From Burkholderia sp. USMB20 (GTDB lineage Bacteria > Pseudomonadota > Gammaproteobacteria > Burkholderiales > Burkholderiaceae), in contig NZ_JTAN02000012.1 in NCBI RefSeq assembly GCF_000949135.2, forward strand, positions 248,001-312,000: a DNA stretch of 64,000 nucleotides, in the 5' to 3' direction. Shown here in pieces: positions 27,029-36,277 of this stretch. The notes beneath the pieces are model-generated. The model saw nothing but the letters and a program-made list of their open reading frames with translations, ran no database searches and was not told where the DNA came from. Each line of letters opens with the position of its first letter. Position 1 is the first letter of the stretch. The position numbers were made by a program, and so were the translations under genes.

Positions 27029-27991
27029 ATGAGTTGGCAAAGCAAGTTCGTGTGCTGGCTGCTGCGCCGGCAGTTTCGTCCCGAGACCACGCGCCCGGTG
27101 CTCGATCCCGCCCGCGCGCGGCGCTTCACCGACCTGAGAATGGTCGTGCCGCGTCGCGCGCCGTCGGGCTACCGGCTGCGCGAATGCTACCGTCCCGGCG
27201 ATGCGCCGCTGCGCGGCGAATGGCTCGAACGCACCCATGCGATCGGCGCGCGCGGGCCCGGCCGCACGCTGCTGTACTTCCACGGCGGCGGCTACTACTT
27301 CTGTTCGGCGAAAACCCATCGGCCGCTCGTGTTCGGTCTCACCAAGCGCGCGGGCGTGCGCTCGTTCTCGCTCGATTACCGGCTCGCACCCGAGAGCCGC
27401 TTCCCGGCCGCGCTCGACGACGCGCTGGCCGCGTACCGGCAATTGCTCGCGCTCGGCACGCCGCCCGAGTCGGTCGTGTTCGGCGGCGATTCCGCGGGCG
27501 GCGGCCTCGCGCTCGCGACGCTCGTCGCGCTGCGCGATCGCGGCGAACCGTTGCCGGCCGGCGCGATCCTGTTCTCGCCCTGGACCGACCTGGCCGGCAC
27601 CGGCGCGACGATGCGCAGCAACGACGGTCTCGACCCGATGTTCGCGGCCGCGGCGCTGCCGAAGGCGGCGCAGCTGTATCTGGGCGACGCATCGGCGACG
27701 CATCCGTACGCGTCGCCGCTCTATGCGGACTTCACCGGGCTGCCGCCGCTCTTCATCCAGGCCGGCAGCACCGAGGTGCTGCTCGACGACGCCCGCCGCG
27801 TCGCCGACAGCGCGAAAGCGGCCGGCGTGCAGGTGGAGATCGAGGTGTGGCCCGACATGCCGCACGTGTGGCAGCTGTACACGCCGATGGTGCCGGAGTC
27901 GCGCGCCGCGCTCGACCGGGCGGCCGCATTCCTGCGCCGCGTCGCGGTCGAGCGGGCGGTTCAGCGCGCGGGCGAGCCGTCGATCGCCTGA
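27029..27991 (+). CDS. Alpha/beta hydrolase of the hormone-sensitive-lipase family
   Basis: A 320-residue esterase-like protein. The oxyanion motif HGGGYYF is near residue 85 and the nucleophile elbow GDSAGGG near 154; LDYRLAPESRFPAALDD lies between them, and the catalytic His is in PHVWQLYTP near 282. These are the marks of family IV (HSL) esterases, which cleave short-chain esters; the substrate is unknown. The last 31 bp overlap the convergent EcsC gene. Confidence 0.88.
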   Translation: MSWQSKFVCWLLRRQFRPETTRPVLDPARARRFTDLRMVVPRRAPSGYRLRECYRPGDAPLRGEWLERTHAIGARGPGRTLLYFHGGGYYFCSAKTHRPLVFGLTKRAGVRSFSLDYRLAPESRFPAALDDALAAYRQLLALGTPPESVVFGGDSAGGGLALATLVALRDRGEPLPAGAILFSPWTDLAGTGATMRSNDGLDPMFAAAALPKAAQLYLGDASATHPYASPLYADFTGLPPLFIQAGSTEVLLDDARRVADSAKAAGVQVEIEVWPDMPHVWQLYTPMVPESRAALDRAAAFLRRVAVERAVQRAGEPSIA

Positions 27992-28803
27992 TACGCGGCC
28001 TGCACGGCCACCGAGCCGTACTTGCGCTCGAGCCGGCGCACGGTGAAATGGCCGTGCGCCATCTGCTGGAAGTGGTCGATGAACAGCGTGTTGACGGTCG
28101 CGCCGAGCACCGCGCCGATCGCCGGGATCGACTTCGCGGCCATCTGCTCGGTGACCTGCACCGAGAAGCGTGATGCCACCGTCTGCACGAGCTTGAACAC
28201 CGCCGCCGAGCTGTGCGCGGCGATCCCTTTCGTCGTGATGTCCGACGACGCCTTCGAAATCGCCTGCGCGAGCGCGCCGCGCAGCACGAAATAGCCGAGA
28301 TCGGCGTCTTCTTCCCGCTTGTCCGGGTTGCCGCCCATGCCGAGCACGGCCAGGCACTGCAGCTGCGTGTCCACCGAGCCCAGGTCCTCGCCCTCGCTGC
28401 GCGCGATGTCGCATACCGAGCGGAAGATCAGCGTGGTCGTGACCGGCAGCTCGACCGGCAGCGCGAGGAAGCCGAACGCGCCGCCCGCCGCGCCGGTCGT
28501 CGCGACCGCGAGCTTGTGCAGCAGGTTGCTCGGCTTGTCCGGCTCGGCATCGGGCGTCTGCGGCTTGCCGAGCGTGCGCAGCGCGATGTTCAGGCACTTG
28601 CGCAGCGCAAGCTGCGTCGCGTCGTTGATCTTGCCGGTCGCGAAGTCCGGCAGCCGCGCGATCATCTTCTCGACCGGCGCGCCCAGCACGCCCGTCAGCT
28701 TCATCGTCAGCGACGGGCTTTCCAGCACCTGTTTCGCGCGTCGCAACGCGTCCTGGTCTTCCGGCGACAGCGTCGCGGCAGGCGTGATTGAAATCGGTTC
28801 CAT
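27961..28803 (-). CDS. EcsC family protein
   Basis: A 280-residue EcsC-type protein: conserved LLHKLAVATTGAAGGAFGFL followed by LPVELPVTTTLIFRSVCDIA (residues about 94-133) and a C-terminal IPAIGAVLGATVNTLFIDHF near 236. Moderately hydrophobic stretches suggest membrane association. EcsC was first described next to a Bacillus ABC transporter, but bacterial EcsC proteins mostly have no established role. The gene converges on and overlaps the hydrolase gene. Confidence 0.88.
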   Translation of the reverse strand: MEPISITPAATLSPEDQDALRRAKQVLESPSLTMKLTGVLGAPVEKMIARLPDFATGKINDATQLALRKCLNIALRTLGKPQTPDAEPDKPSNLLHKLAVATTGAAGGAFGFLALPVELPVTTTLIFRSVCDIARSEGEDLGSVDTQLQCLAVLGMGGNPDKREEDADLGYFVLRGALAQAISKASSDITTKGIAAHSSAAVFKLVQTVASRFSVQVTEQMAAKSIPAIGAVLGATVNTLFIDHFQQMAHGHFTVRRLERKYGSVAVQAAYQAIDGSPAR

Positions 28804-28882
28804 CTTTCTCCTTGATGGTGGGGAACGGGCCCCGCACCTTCGCCGGCCTAGATTACTCCGCCGTGCTAGAATTTTGAGATTG

Positions 28883-28896
28883 TTTGACTCGTCAAA
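28883..28896. promoter_or_regulatory. Operator-like palindrome before the MFS efflux gene
   Basis: TTTGACTCGTCAAA is a palindrome with perfect 6-bp arms around a 2-bp centre. It lies 18 bp before the MFS start and just downstream of a TAGAAT (28867-28872), so a bound protein would block early transcription. The MarR-type regulator encoded after the transporter is the natural candidate. Confidence 0.55.
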
Positions 28897-28913
28897 AGTT
28901 GCATCAACAAAAA

Positions 28914-30509
28914 ATGGCCGTCCATACTGCCGCCCACCATTCGAGCGGGCAAGTCCTGCCGTTCCGCGAGTCGCTGCTGGCGATGATCGGGATCTCGTTC
29001 GTCACCATGCTCGTCGCGCTCGACCAGACGGTCGTCGGCACCGCGTTGCCGACCATCGTCGCCGAGTTGAGGGGCTTCGACCTGTATGCGTGGGTCGCGA
29101 CCTCGTACCTGCTCAGTTCCGTGATCACCGTGCCGATCTTCGGCCGCCTCGGCGACTACTACGGCCGCAAGCCGTTCGTGATCGCGTCGATCGTCGTGTT
29201 CACCGGCGCGTCGGTGCTGTGCGGGATGGCCAACGACATGCTGTTCCTGGTGCTCGCGCGCGGCCTGCAGGGGATCGGCGGCGGGATGCTGGTCGGTACC
29301 GCGTTCGCGTGCATTCCCGATTTGTTCCCCGATTCCGTCGTGCGGTTGCGCTGGCAGGTGCTGATGAGCTCCGCGTTCGGCATCGCGAACGCGGTCGGAC
29401 CGTCGCTCGGCGGGATCCTGACCCAGTCGTTCGGCTGGCGCTCGGTGTTCTACGTCAACCTGCCGGTCGGCCTGCTGTCGCTGTTCTTCGTGTGGCGCTA
29501 CCTGCCGCACCTGCGGCACGTCGAGCACGACCGCAAGATGCGGCTCGACTGGCCCGGCGCGCTCCTGATCGCGGTCTCGCTCGGCGCGCTGCAGCTGTTC
29601 GTCGAATGGCTGCCGAAGTACGGCGTGATGAGTTGGGCTTCGCTGCTGCTGGTCGTCGCGGTCGGCGCCGGCATCGGCTTGTGGCATTGGGAAAAGCGCT
29701 GCGCGCAGCCGATTCTGCCGTTCGACATGTTCGGCAACCGCGCGCTGTCGGCGCTGTTCGTGCTCGCGATCCTCGCCGGCTTCTCGATGTTCTCGCTGCT
29801 GTTCTACGCACCGCTGCTGTTCCAGGGCGGCTTCGGGATGTCGCCGAAGGCGGCGGGGCTCGTGATCACGCCGCTCGTCGTGTTCATCACGATCGGCAGC
29901 ATCATGAACGGCCGCGTCGTCACGCGCATCCGCAATCCGAACGCGATGCTGCACGTCGGTTTCGTGCTGTTCGCGATCGCATGCGCGGGCATCGTCGTGT
30001 CGACGCACACGACGCCGACCTGGATGCTGATGGCGCTGATGGTCGCGGGCGGCATCGGCCTCGGCTTCGTGCTGCCGAACCTCACCGTGTTCGCGCAGCA
30101 GACGGCCGGCCGCGAGCACCTCGGCATCGCGACCGCGCTGCTGCAGTCGCTGCGGATGGTCGGCGGGATGATCGGCACCGCGCTCACGGGCACGCTGGTC
30201 AACCAGATGTATTCGAGCGGCGTGCGCGACGCGCTGTCGGGCGAGCATGCGCTGCAGTGGCACGCGCAGCTCGCCGATCCGCAGATCCTGATCGACCGCG
30301 CCGCGCAAGGCGGTCTGGTCGCGGAGCTGACCCGCGCCGGGCATAATGGCGCGCTGCTGCTGGAAACGGCCCGCGAATCGCTGGTCGGCGCGATTCACCT
30401 GGGTGTCGCGATGGCGGCCGTCGTCGCCGTGGTGTCGGTGTGGCAGTCCCGCCGCGTGCCGCCGATCGCGCTGCGGCACAAGATCGAGCCGCATGTCGCG
30501 GCCGATTGA
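28914..30509 (+). CDS. MFS drug:proton antiporter, DHA2 (14-helix) family
   Basis: A 531-residue inner-membrane transporter. The DHA2 motif LDQTVVGTALPTI lies in the first helix, with GRLGDYYGRKP between helices 2 and 3 and the motif-C-like AVGPSLGGIL in helix 5. About 14 hydrophobic segments can be counted, which matches multidrug exporters. The ATG at 28914 gives MAVHTAAHH; a TTG ten codons upstream overlaps the palindrome and is less likely. A MarR regulator follows 34 bp downstream, so the pair is probably an autoregulated resistance unit. Substrates unknown. Confidence 0.9.
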   Translation: MAVHTAAHHSSGQVLPFRESLLAMIGISFVTMLVALDQTVVGTALPTIVAELRGFDLYAWVATSYLLSSVITVPIFGRLGDYYGRKPFVIASIVVFTGASVLCGMANDMLFLVLARGLQGIGGGMLVGTAFACIPDLFPDSVVRLRWQVLMSSAFGIANAVGPSLGGILTQSFGWRSVFYVNLPVGLLSLFFVWRYLPHLRHVEHDRKMRLDWPGALLIAVSLGALQLFVEWLPKYGVMSWASLLLVVAVGAGIGLWHWEKRCAQPILPFDMFGNRALSALFVLAILAGFSMFSLLFYAPLLFQGGFGMSPKAAGLVITPLVVFITIGSIMNGRVVTRIRNPNAMLHVGFVLFAIACAGIVVSTHTTPTWMLMALMVAGGIGLGFVLPNLTVFAQQTAGREHLGIATALLQSLRMVGGMIGTALTGTLVNQMYSSGVRDALSGEHALQWHAQLADPQILIDRAAQGGLVAELTRAGHNGALLLETARESLVGAIHLGVAMAAVVAVVSVWQSRRVPPIALRHKIEPHVAAD

Positions 30510-30543
30510 ACGATTCACCGATTGAACGAGTAGGCATCAGCGC

Positions 30544-30990
30544 ATGGAAGAACAGGACCGCGTCGCGATCTTGCAGCAATTCGGACGCACGTATCGCGCG
30601 TTCATGACCGCGTTCGAAACGCACGTCGGGCAGCCGATGCCGCGCTGGCGCATCATGGTCGCGCTGCACACGATGGACGGGCATTCGTCGCAGAAGAAGC
30701 TCGTCGAGGTGCTGCGCATCGATCCGGGCGCGCTCACGCGCCAGTTGAAGTCGCTCGACGCGCTCGGCTGGATCGAGCGCGCGTCCGATGCGCGCGACAA
30801 CCGCGTGACCAACGTCACGCTGACCGCCGAGGGCCGCGCCGCGTTCGACGCGTGCTTGCCGCGCCGCAAGGCGTTCCTCGACCAGACGATGGCGCAACTG
30901 CCGGACGACGTGCTGACCGCCCTGTCGGGCGCGCTGGCGATGCTGGAGTCGCGGATTGCGGATGTCGGCTCGACGCCGGCATCGCGCTGA
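30544..30990 (+). CDS. MarR-family transcriptional regulator
   Basis: A 148-residue winged-helix regulator: SSQKKLVEVLRIDPGALTRQLKSLD recognition region near residues 48-72, and a wing with IERASDARDNRVTNVTLT near 78-95. MarR proteins repress efflux genes and are released by small phenolic or drug ligands. It follows the MFS transporter on the same strand and probably controls it through the palindrome at 28883. Confidence 0.9.
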   Translation: MEEQDRVAILQQFGRTYRAFMTAFETHVGQPMPRWRIMVALHTMDGHSSQKKLVEVLRIDPGALTRQLKSLDALGWIERASDARDNRVTNVTLTAEGRAAFDACLPRRKAFLDQTMAQLPDDVLTALSGALAMLESRIADVGSTPASR

Positions 30991-31110
30991 AGGGCGGGGC
31001 GGAAGCGGCGCGACGGGATGCGCCCCGTCGGCCGGTCTTGATCGGCACGGCATGCGGGCTGCGCGAACCCGCCGCCGGCCGGCGTTTCACTTCAATTCAC
31101 TCCACCTCGT

Positions 31111-31692
31111 TCACAGCTCGATGCGCGTGCCGAGCAGCGCGAGGAACTGCGCGAGCCAGGCCGGATGCGCGGGCCACGCGGGCGCGGTGACGAACGGCGC
31201 GTCGGTCACGGCCGCGTCGACCGGGATGTCCGCATATTCGCCGCCCGCGAGCTTCACTTCGGGCGCGCAGGCCGGGTAGGCCGAGATGCGCTTGCCGCGG
31301 ATCACGTCGGCGGCCGCGAGCAGCTGCGCCGCATGGCAGATCGCGGCGATCGGCTTGCCGGCTTCGGCGAACGCGCGCACCAGCGCGATCACCTTCGCGT
31401 CGAGACGCAGGTATTCCGGCGCGCGACCGCCCGCGATCGCGAGCGCGTCGTAGCCCGCCGCATCGACGTCGTCGAACGTCGCGTTCAGCGTGAAGTTGTG
31501 GCCGGGCTTCTCGGTGTAGGTCTGGTCGCCCTCGAAATCGTGGATCGCGGTCTTGACCTTGTCGCCCGCGCGCTTGCCCGGGCAGACTGCATCGACGTGA
31601 TGACCGACGGCCTGCAGCGCCTGGAACGGCACCATCGTTTCGTAGTCTTCGGCGAAATCACCGGTCAGGAACAGGATCTTCTTCGCGGCCAT
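31111..31692 (-). CDS. DJ-1/PfpI family protein
   Basis: A 193-residue flavodoxin-like protein of the DJ-1/PfpI superfamily. The nucleophile elbow Cys-His pair is seen in [18 protein letters not shown] near residue 116, with the acidic partner probably in the N-terminal GDFAEDYE. Family activities range from glyoxalase/deglycase to chaperone-like functions. The ATG at 31692 (MAAKKILFL) follows GGAG at about 6 bp and is preferred to an ATG four codons upstream. It stands alone. Confidence 0.88.
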   Translation of the reverse strand: MAAKKILFLTGDFAEDYETMVPFQALQAVGHHVDAVCPGKRAGDKVKTAIHDFEGDQTYTEKPGHNFTLNATFDDVDAAGYDALAIAGGRAPEYLRLDAKVIALVRAFAEAGKPIAAICHAAQLLAAADVIRGKRISAYPACAPEVKLAGGEYADIPVDAAVTDAPFVTAPAWPAHPAWLAQFLALLGTRIEL

Positions 31693-31870
31693 GGCTTTCT
31701 CCATTGAACAGCGTTGAGGGGCCGTTCGCGCCGGGCGCGGCAGGCATGCGCTGCGGCGGCGAAGCAGCCCCAAGGACGAAAGCGCAGTGTACTCCGGCAG
31801 ATTGAAGCGCGCGTGACGGCCGCCCCGCGCTGCGGTGGGGCGGCGAGGCGGCGCGATGGCGCGCCAGGCC

Positions 31871-33151
31871 TCAGAAGAAGGTTTCGACGACTTCCGTCAC
31901 GCGGAACTGCGGATCGAGCACGAGCAGCTGGCGCCACTTGTCGAACGTCAGGCACGGATGCGAGATATCGAACGCGACCATGTCGCCGACCTTCACGTCC
32001 GCGCCCGGCGGGATCTGCAGGTACGCGTGCTGGTCCATCATCCCGGTGACGGCCCAGCCTTCGCTCGCGGCGACATCGCGCGGCGCGCTGTCGCGACCCG
32101 GGCGGAAGTGGCGCGCCGGCTCGGGCAGGCCCGCGTCGAACGCCGCGTCGCGCTTGCCGAGCGCGATGATCGCGCGGTCGGCTTCCGGCACCGATTGCAC
32201 GTACGCCCACAGCTGCAGAGCCGGCAGCAGCCCTTCGCCCATCCTGCGGGCGATCGGGTTGCGCGCGAACACGTCGGTCTGCGCCTTCTTGTAGATGCCG
32301 ACGTCGTGCGTCAGGTAGCAGCCCGGACGCAGCACGACTTCCGCGAAACCGTCATCGGACGCCTTCGCGAATTCCTCCGCGACCACGTCGTACCACGCCG
32401 AGCCGGCACCCGACAGGATCGCCGGCGTGCGCGCGAAGCGGCCGGCTTCGGCCAGCTCGCGCGTGAACGCGACCGCGTCCTGCAGGAATGCGCGGATCTC
32501 GCCTTCCTCCTTCAGCACGCCTTCGTAGAGTTCGATGCCGGCCAGCTTCAGCGTTTCCGGATAGCGCGCGATCGCGTCGAGCACGGCGGTGCGCTGCGCG
32601 GCGTCGCGCACGCCCGCGCGGCCGCCCGGCACGCCGAGTTCGATCAGCACGTTCAGCGTTTTCTTCGCTTCGCCGAAGAAGCGGCCGAGCTGGTCGACGC
32701 TGTCGGCCGAGTCGACGAGGCAGAAGAATTCGAAGTCGGGATCGGACAGCAGCCCCGCGATGATCGTCATGTTCTGGCGGCCGACCAGCTGGTTCGCGAG
32801 CAGCACGCGGCGCACGCCGCCGTGATACGCGGCCTGCGTCTGGTGCGCGGTCGCGAGCGTGATGCCCCACGCGCCGGCGGCGAGCTGGCGGCGGAACAGT
32901 TGCGGCGCCATCGTCGTCTTGCCGTGCGGCGCGAACTGCGCGCCGTACTGCTGGACGAACGCCTGCATCCAGTTCAGATTGTGTTCGATACGATCCTCGT
33001 ACAGCACCGCTGCCGGCAGGCTGACGTCTTCCGCGAGCAGGTTCCACTCGAGGCGGCCTGCGTCGTCGAGCGGCACGCTCGCGCTCGGCAGGTTGCCGAG
33101 GCCCTTGCCCAACGGATTGATTGTCGGTTCCTGATAGTTTGTAACTTTCAT
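31871..33151 (-). CDS. PLP-dependent D-amino-acid deaminase (alanine-racemase fold)
   Basis: A 426-residue enzyme of the D-serine dehydratase/D-threonine aldolase-like family. The PLP Lys is about K78 in [25 protein letters not shown] and [11 protein letters not shown] fit the barrel, and the C-terminal [10 protein letters not shown] resembles the metal-binding region of D-serine dehydratases. It probably turns a D-amino acid into a 2-oxoacid plus ammonia. The ATG at 33151 is chosen for its GGAG about 9 bp upstream. It is divergent from the RpiR regulator and shares its control region; the neighbouring deacylase and RidA support a D-amino-acid role. Confidence 0.82.
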   Translation of the reverse strand: MKVTNYQEPTINPLGKGLGNLPSASVPLDDAGRLEWNLLAEDVSLPAAVLYEDRIEHNLNWMQAFVQQYGAQFAPHGKTTMAPQLFRRQLAAGAWGITLATAHQTQAAYHGGVRRVLLANQLVGRQNMTIIAGLLSDPDFEFFCLVDSADSVDQLGRFFGEAKKTLNVLIELGVPGGRAGVRDAAQRTAVLDAIARYPETLKLAGIELYEGVLKEEGEIRAFLQDAVAFTRELAEAGRFARTPAILSGAGSAWYDVVAEEFAKASDDGFAEVVLRPGCYLTHDVGIYKKAQTDVFARNPIARRMGEGLLPALQLWAYVQSVPEADRAIIALGKRDAAFDAGLPEPARHFRPGRDSAPRDVAASEGWAVTGMMDQHAYLQIPPGADVKVGDMVAFDISHPCLTFDKWRQLLVLDPQFRVTEVVETFF

Positions 33152-33189
33152 GTCATCCCGCTCCATCATCACTATGCATTGCACTGAAG

Positions 33190-33219
33190 TTGACATGCAG
33201 ATGGTACAGAAAGTAGCAT
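33190..33219 (+). promoter_or_regulatory. Putative promoter of the RpiR regulator operon
   Basis: A consensus TTGACA (33190-33195) is followed 18 bp later by TAGCAT (33214-33219). The predicted start falls next to the palindrome at 33230. The AT-rich sequence here contrasts with its surroundings. Confidence 0.45.
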
Positions 33220-33229
33220 CGGCGCGGTG

Positions 33230-33246
33230 ATGTTATTTAGTAACAT
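33230..33246. promoter_or_regulatory. Palindromic operator between deaminase and RpiR genes
   Basis: ATGTTATTTAGTAACAT has perfect 6-bp arms (ATGTTA / TAACAT) around 5 bp. It sits 24 bp before the RpiR start and 79 bp before the deaminase start, in the divergent control region, and is the obvious candidate site for the RpiR-type protein. Confidence 0.6.
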
Positions 33247-33270
33247 AAAGCGCCACACCCTTTTCAGCAG

Positions 33271-34200
33271 ATGAATTCGTCCGCCACTCCGTCCGTTCCG
33301 TTCACCGCCGAGCAACCGGTTGCCCAGCCGGTCCTCGACATCGTTGCGCGGATCGCCGAATGCGCGCCCGAGCTGCGCGAGGCCGAACGCAAGGTCGCGG
33401 CCTTCATCCTTGCCGATCTCGCGCGCGCCGCGCATGCGAGCATCGGCGCGCTCGCGCGCGACGCGGAAGTCAGCGTCGCGACGGTCACGCGGTTCGCGAA
33501 GGCCGTCGGCTGCCGCGACGTGCGCGAACTGAAGGTGCTCGTCGCGCAGGCGGCGGCGGTCGGCCAGCGCTTTCTCGTGCCGTCCGGCGAGCCCGCGGAA
33601 GTGGACGCGAGCCCGGCATCGGTCGTCTACGACGAGATCCGCGTCGCGCTCGCGCAAAACCACCAGCTGCTGCGCAACACGTCGTTCGATGCCGCGGCCG
33701 ATCTCCTCGCCGGCGCGAAGATGGTCTACGTGTACGGGCAGGGCGGCGGCTCGACCGCGCTCGCCGACGAACTGCGCTTCCGGCTCGTGCGCTTCGGGCG
33801 GCCGGTCGCGAGCTACCAGGACAGCCTGCTGCAGCGGATGGTGTCGGCGACGCTGTCGCGCGACACCGTGGTCGTCGCGCTGTCGGTGAGCGGGCGCGTG
33901 CCCGAGCTGCTCGAGAGCTGCCGCCTCGCGAAGCGCTACGGCGCGAAGCTGATTGCGATCACCGCGCCGGCGTCGCCGCTCGCGAAGCTCGCCGACCACC
34001 TGATCCCGGTCGTCGCGTTCGAAACCGATTTCATCTACAAGCCTTCGACATCGCGCTACGCGATGATGATGGCGATCGACGTGCTCGTCACCGGAGTCGC
34101 GCTGCGGCTCGGCGATGCGGGCCGAGAATCGCTGCGCCGCATCAAGCATGCGCTCGATGCGCACCGCGGCGGCGGAGACCGTCAACCGGTAGGAGACTGA
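33271..34200 (+). CDS. RpiR-family transcriptional regulator with SIS domain
   Basis: A 309-residue regulator: N-terminal helix-turn-helix of the RpiR type (REAERKVAAFILADL and AEVSVATVTRFAKAVGC, residues 35-85), then a SIS sugar-phosphate-binding domain (VYVYGQGGGSTALADEL near 152, ALSVSGRVPELLESC near 208). It probably controls both the divergent deaminase gene and the deacylase gene that starts 2 bp after its own stop. The ligand is not predictable; with these neighbours it may be an amino-acid-derived metabolite. Confidence 0.88.
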   Translation: MNSSATPSVPFTAEQPVAQPVLDIVARIAECAPELREAERKVAAFILADLARAAHASIGALARDAEVSVATVTRFAKAVGCRDVRELKVLVAQAAAVGQRFLVPSGEPAEVDASPASVVYDEIRVALAQNHQLLRNTSFDAAADLLAGAKMVYVYGQGGGSTALADELRFRLVRFGRPVASYQDSLLQRMVSATLSRDTVVVALSVSGRVPELLESCRLAKRYGAKLIAITAPASPLAKLADHLIPVVAFETDFIYKPSTSRYAMMMAIDVLVTGVALRLGDAGRESLRRIKHALDAHRGGGDRQPVGD

Positions 34201-34202
34201 CC

Positions 34203-35684
34203 ATGCATTCGCATCCCGAAGCCGCCGATACGCTGATCGTCGGCGCGCAGCTGTACGACGGCACGGGCGCACCGCCCGTCACGCGCGACGTCGCGATCCG
34301 CAACGGCGTGATCGCGGCGATCGGCAACCTGTCGAACTGGCTTGCCGAGACCGTCGTCGATGCGAACGGCCGCGCGCTCGCGCCCGGCTTCGTCGACGTG
34401 CACACGCACGACGACACGCACGTGATCCGCGCGCCCGAGATGCTGCCGAAGATCTCGCAGGGCGTGACGACCGTGATCGTCGGCAACTGCGGGATCAGCG
34501 CGTCGCCGGTGACGCTCGCGGGCGATCCGCCCGACCCGATGAACCTGCTCGGCGATCGCGACGCGTTCCGCTATCCGACCTTCGCTGCCTACGTCGCGGC
34601 GGTGAACGACGCGCGTCCGGCCGTGAACGTCGCGGCGCTCGTCGGGCACACCGCGCTGCGCAACAACCAGATGGACCGCCTCGACCGCGCGGCGACCGAC
34701 GGCGAAATCGCCGGGATGCGCACGCAACTCGAGGAAGCGCTCGCGAACGGCGCGCTCGGGCTGTCGTCGGGCCTTGCGTACGGCTCCGCGTTCGCGGCGC
34801 CGGCCGAGGAAGTGATGGCGCTTGCCGAGCCGCTCGCGAACGCGGGCGCGCTGTACACGACGCATATGCGCACCGAGTTCGACGCGATCCTCGACGCGAT
34901 GGACGAGGCTTACCGCGTCGGCCGTCACGCGCAGGTGCCGGTCGTGATCTCGCACCTGAAGTGCGCGGGCCCGTCGAACTGGGGCCGCAGCACCGAGGTG
35001 CTCGCGTCGCTCGAAGGCGCGCGCCGCTACCAGCCGGTCGGCTGCGACTGCTATCCGTACAGCCGCAGCTCGTCGACGCTCGACCTGAAGCAGGTGACGG
35101 GCGACATCGACATCACGATCACGTGGTCGGAACCGCATCCCGAAGTCGCCGGCAAGCTGCTGAAGGCGATCGCGGCCGACTGGGGCGTGACCGAGCAGGA
35201 AGCCGCGCAGCGGATCCGTCCGGCCGGCGCCGTGTACCACAACATGTCCGAGGACGACGTGCGCCGCATCCTGTCGCATCCGGCGACGATGGTCGGCTCG
35301 GACGGCCTGCCGAATGATCCGCTGCCGCATCCGCGGCTGTGGGGCGCGTTCCCGCGCGTGCTCGGCCATTACGTGCGCGACACGAACCTGCTGCCGCTCG
35401 AGGAGGCGATCCGCAAGATGACGTCGCTGTCCGCGCGCCGCTACGGGATCGCGCGGCGCGGCGAAGTGCACGTCGGCTACCACGCGGATCTCGTGCTGTT
35501 CGATCCCGCGCGCGTGATCGACGCCGCGACGTTCGAGAAGCCGCAGCAGCCCGCGCACGGGATCGACGCGGTGTGGGTGAACGGCGTGCTGACTTATGAG
35601 AACGGCCAGCCGACCGGCGAGCGCGCCGGCGGTTTCGTCGCGCGCGGCGAGCGCGTGCCGGCGAGTGCCGACGCCGCGTTCTGA
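34203..35684 (+). CDS. N-acyl-D-amino-acid deacylase (D-aminoacylase)
   Basis: A 493-residue amidohydrolase. Metal ligands appear in FVDVHTHDD near residue 63; NCGISASP, TTHMRTEFD, ISHLKCAG and MVGSDGLPND follow in the family order, and the chain ends with the composite-domain motif GYHADLVLFDP. The enzyme should hydrolyse N-acyl-D-amino acids to free D-amino acids in the cytoplasm. It is cotranscribed with the RpiR gene (2-bp gap, ribosome binding site GGAG within the regulator end), and the deaminase next door could use its product. Confidence 0.9.
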   Translation: MHSHPEAADTLIVGAQLYDGTGAPPVTRDVAIRNGVIAAIGNLSNWLAETVVDANGRALAPGFVDVHTHDDTHVIRAPEMLPKISQGVTTVIVGNCGISASPVTLAGDPPDPMNLLGDRDAFRYPTFAAYVAAVNDARPAVNVAALVGHTALRNNQMDRLDRAATDGEIAGMRTQLEEALANGALGLSSGLAYGSAFAAPAEEVMALAEPLANAGALYTTHMRTEFDAILDAMDEAYRVGRHAQVPVVISHLKCAGPSNWGRSTEVLASLEGARRYQPVGCDCYPYSRSSSTLDLKQVTGDIDITITWSEPHPEVAGKLLKAIAADWGVTEQEAAQRIRPAGAVYHNMSEDDVRRILSHPATMVGSDGLPNDPLPHPRLWGAFPRVLGHYVRDTNLLPLEEAIRKMTSLSARRYGIARRGEVHVGYHADLVLFDPARVIDAATFEKPQQPAHGIDAVWVNGVLTYENGQPTGERAGGFVARGERVPASADAAF

Positions 35685-35807
35685 ACGCGGTCCTGATCCG
35701 ATTTGCCGCGTGCGCCATGCCGGCGCGCGCATCCGCAACCGTGCGTTGCATGGGACCGGCGCCGGCGCGTGCGCGCCGAGGCCGGTCGACCAACCAGGAG
35801 TGAAACG

Positions 35808-36194
35808 ATGAAGCGATATGGCGTAGGCGAAGCGAAGGGTACCGGCGGGCAGGTGATGCCGTTTGCACGCGCGGTCGAGGCCGACGGCTGGCTGTACGTG
35901 TCGGGCCAGACGCCGATGGTGAACGGCGAGGTCGTCGAAGGCGGGATCGTCACGCAGTCGAAGCAGACGATCGAGAACGTGATCGCGATCCTGAAGGAAG
36001 CCGGCTACGGCCTGGAACACGTCGTGCGCTGCGGCGTGTGGCTCGACGACGCACGCGATTTCGCGTCGTTCAACAAGGTGTTCGTGTCGTACTTCGGCGA
36101 GCATCCGCCGGCACGCGCGTGCGTGCAGTCGAGCATGGTCATCGACTGCAAGGTCGAGGTCGATTGCATCGCTTACAAGGCGCCGGTGAAGTAA
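35808..36194 (+). CDS. RidA-family protein (reactive imine/enamine deaminase)
   Basis: A 128-residue RidA/YjgF homologue. The signature VSGQTPMVNGEVVEGG is near residue 32, and the substrate-binding Arg is in PPARACVQSSM near 103. RidA proteins hydrolyse reactive 2-aminoacrylate-type intermediates made by PLP-dependent dehydratases, which fits the PLP deaminase in the same cluster. It follows the deacylase on the same strand after 123 bp with AGGAG before the ATG. A bidirectional terminator follows. Confidence 0.88.
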   Translation: MKRYGVGEAKGTGGQVMPFARAVEADGWLYVSGQTPMVNGEVVEGGIVTQSKQTIENVIAILKEAGYGLEHVVRCGVWLDDARDFASFNKVFVSYFGEHPPARACVQSSMVIDCKVEVDCIAYKAPVK

Positions 36195-36221
36195 TGCGGG
36201 CGGGCATCCCCTGCGCACAGT

Positions 36222-36259
36222 GAAACAGCCCCGTCGGCGCGAGCCGGCGGGGCTGTTTC
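36222..36259. terminator. Bidirectional intrinsic terminator between ridA-like gene and queF
   Basis: A 17-bp stem GAAACAGCCCCG..CGGC / GCCG..CGGGGCTGTTTC with one mismatch and a GCGA loop. The A and T runs at its two feet allow function on both strands, as expected between convergent genes. Confidence 0.82.
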
Positions 36260-36277
36260 GTAACAGGCGGGCCGCTA

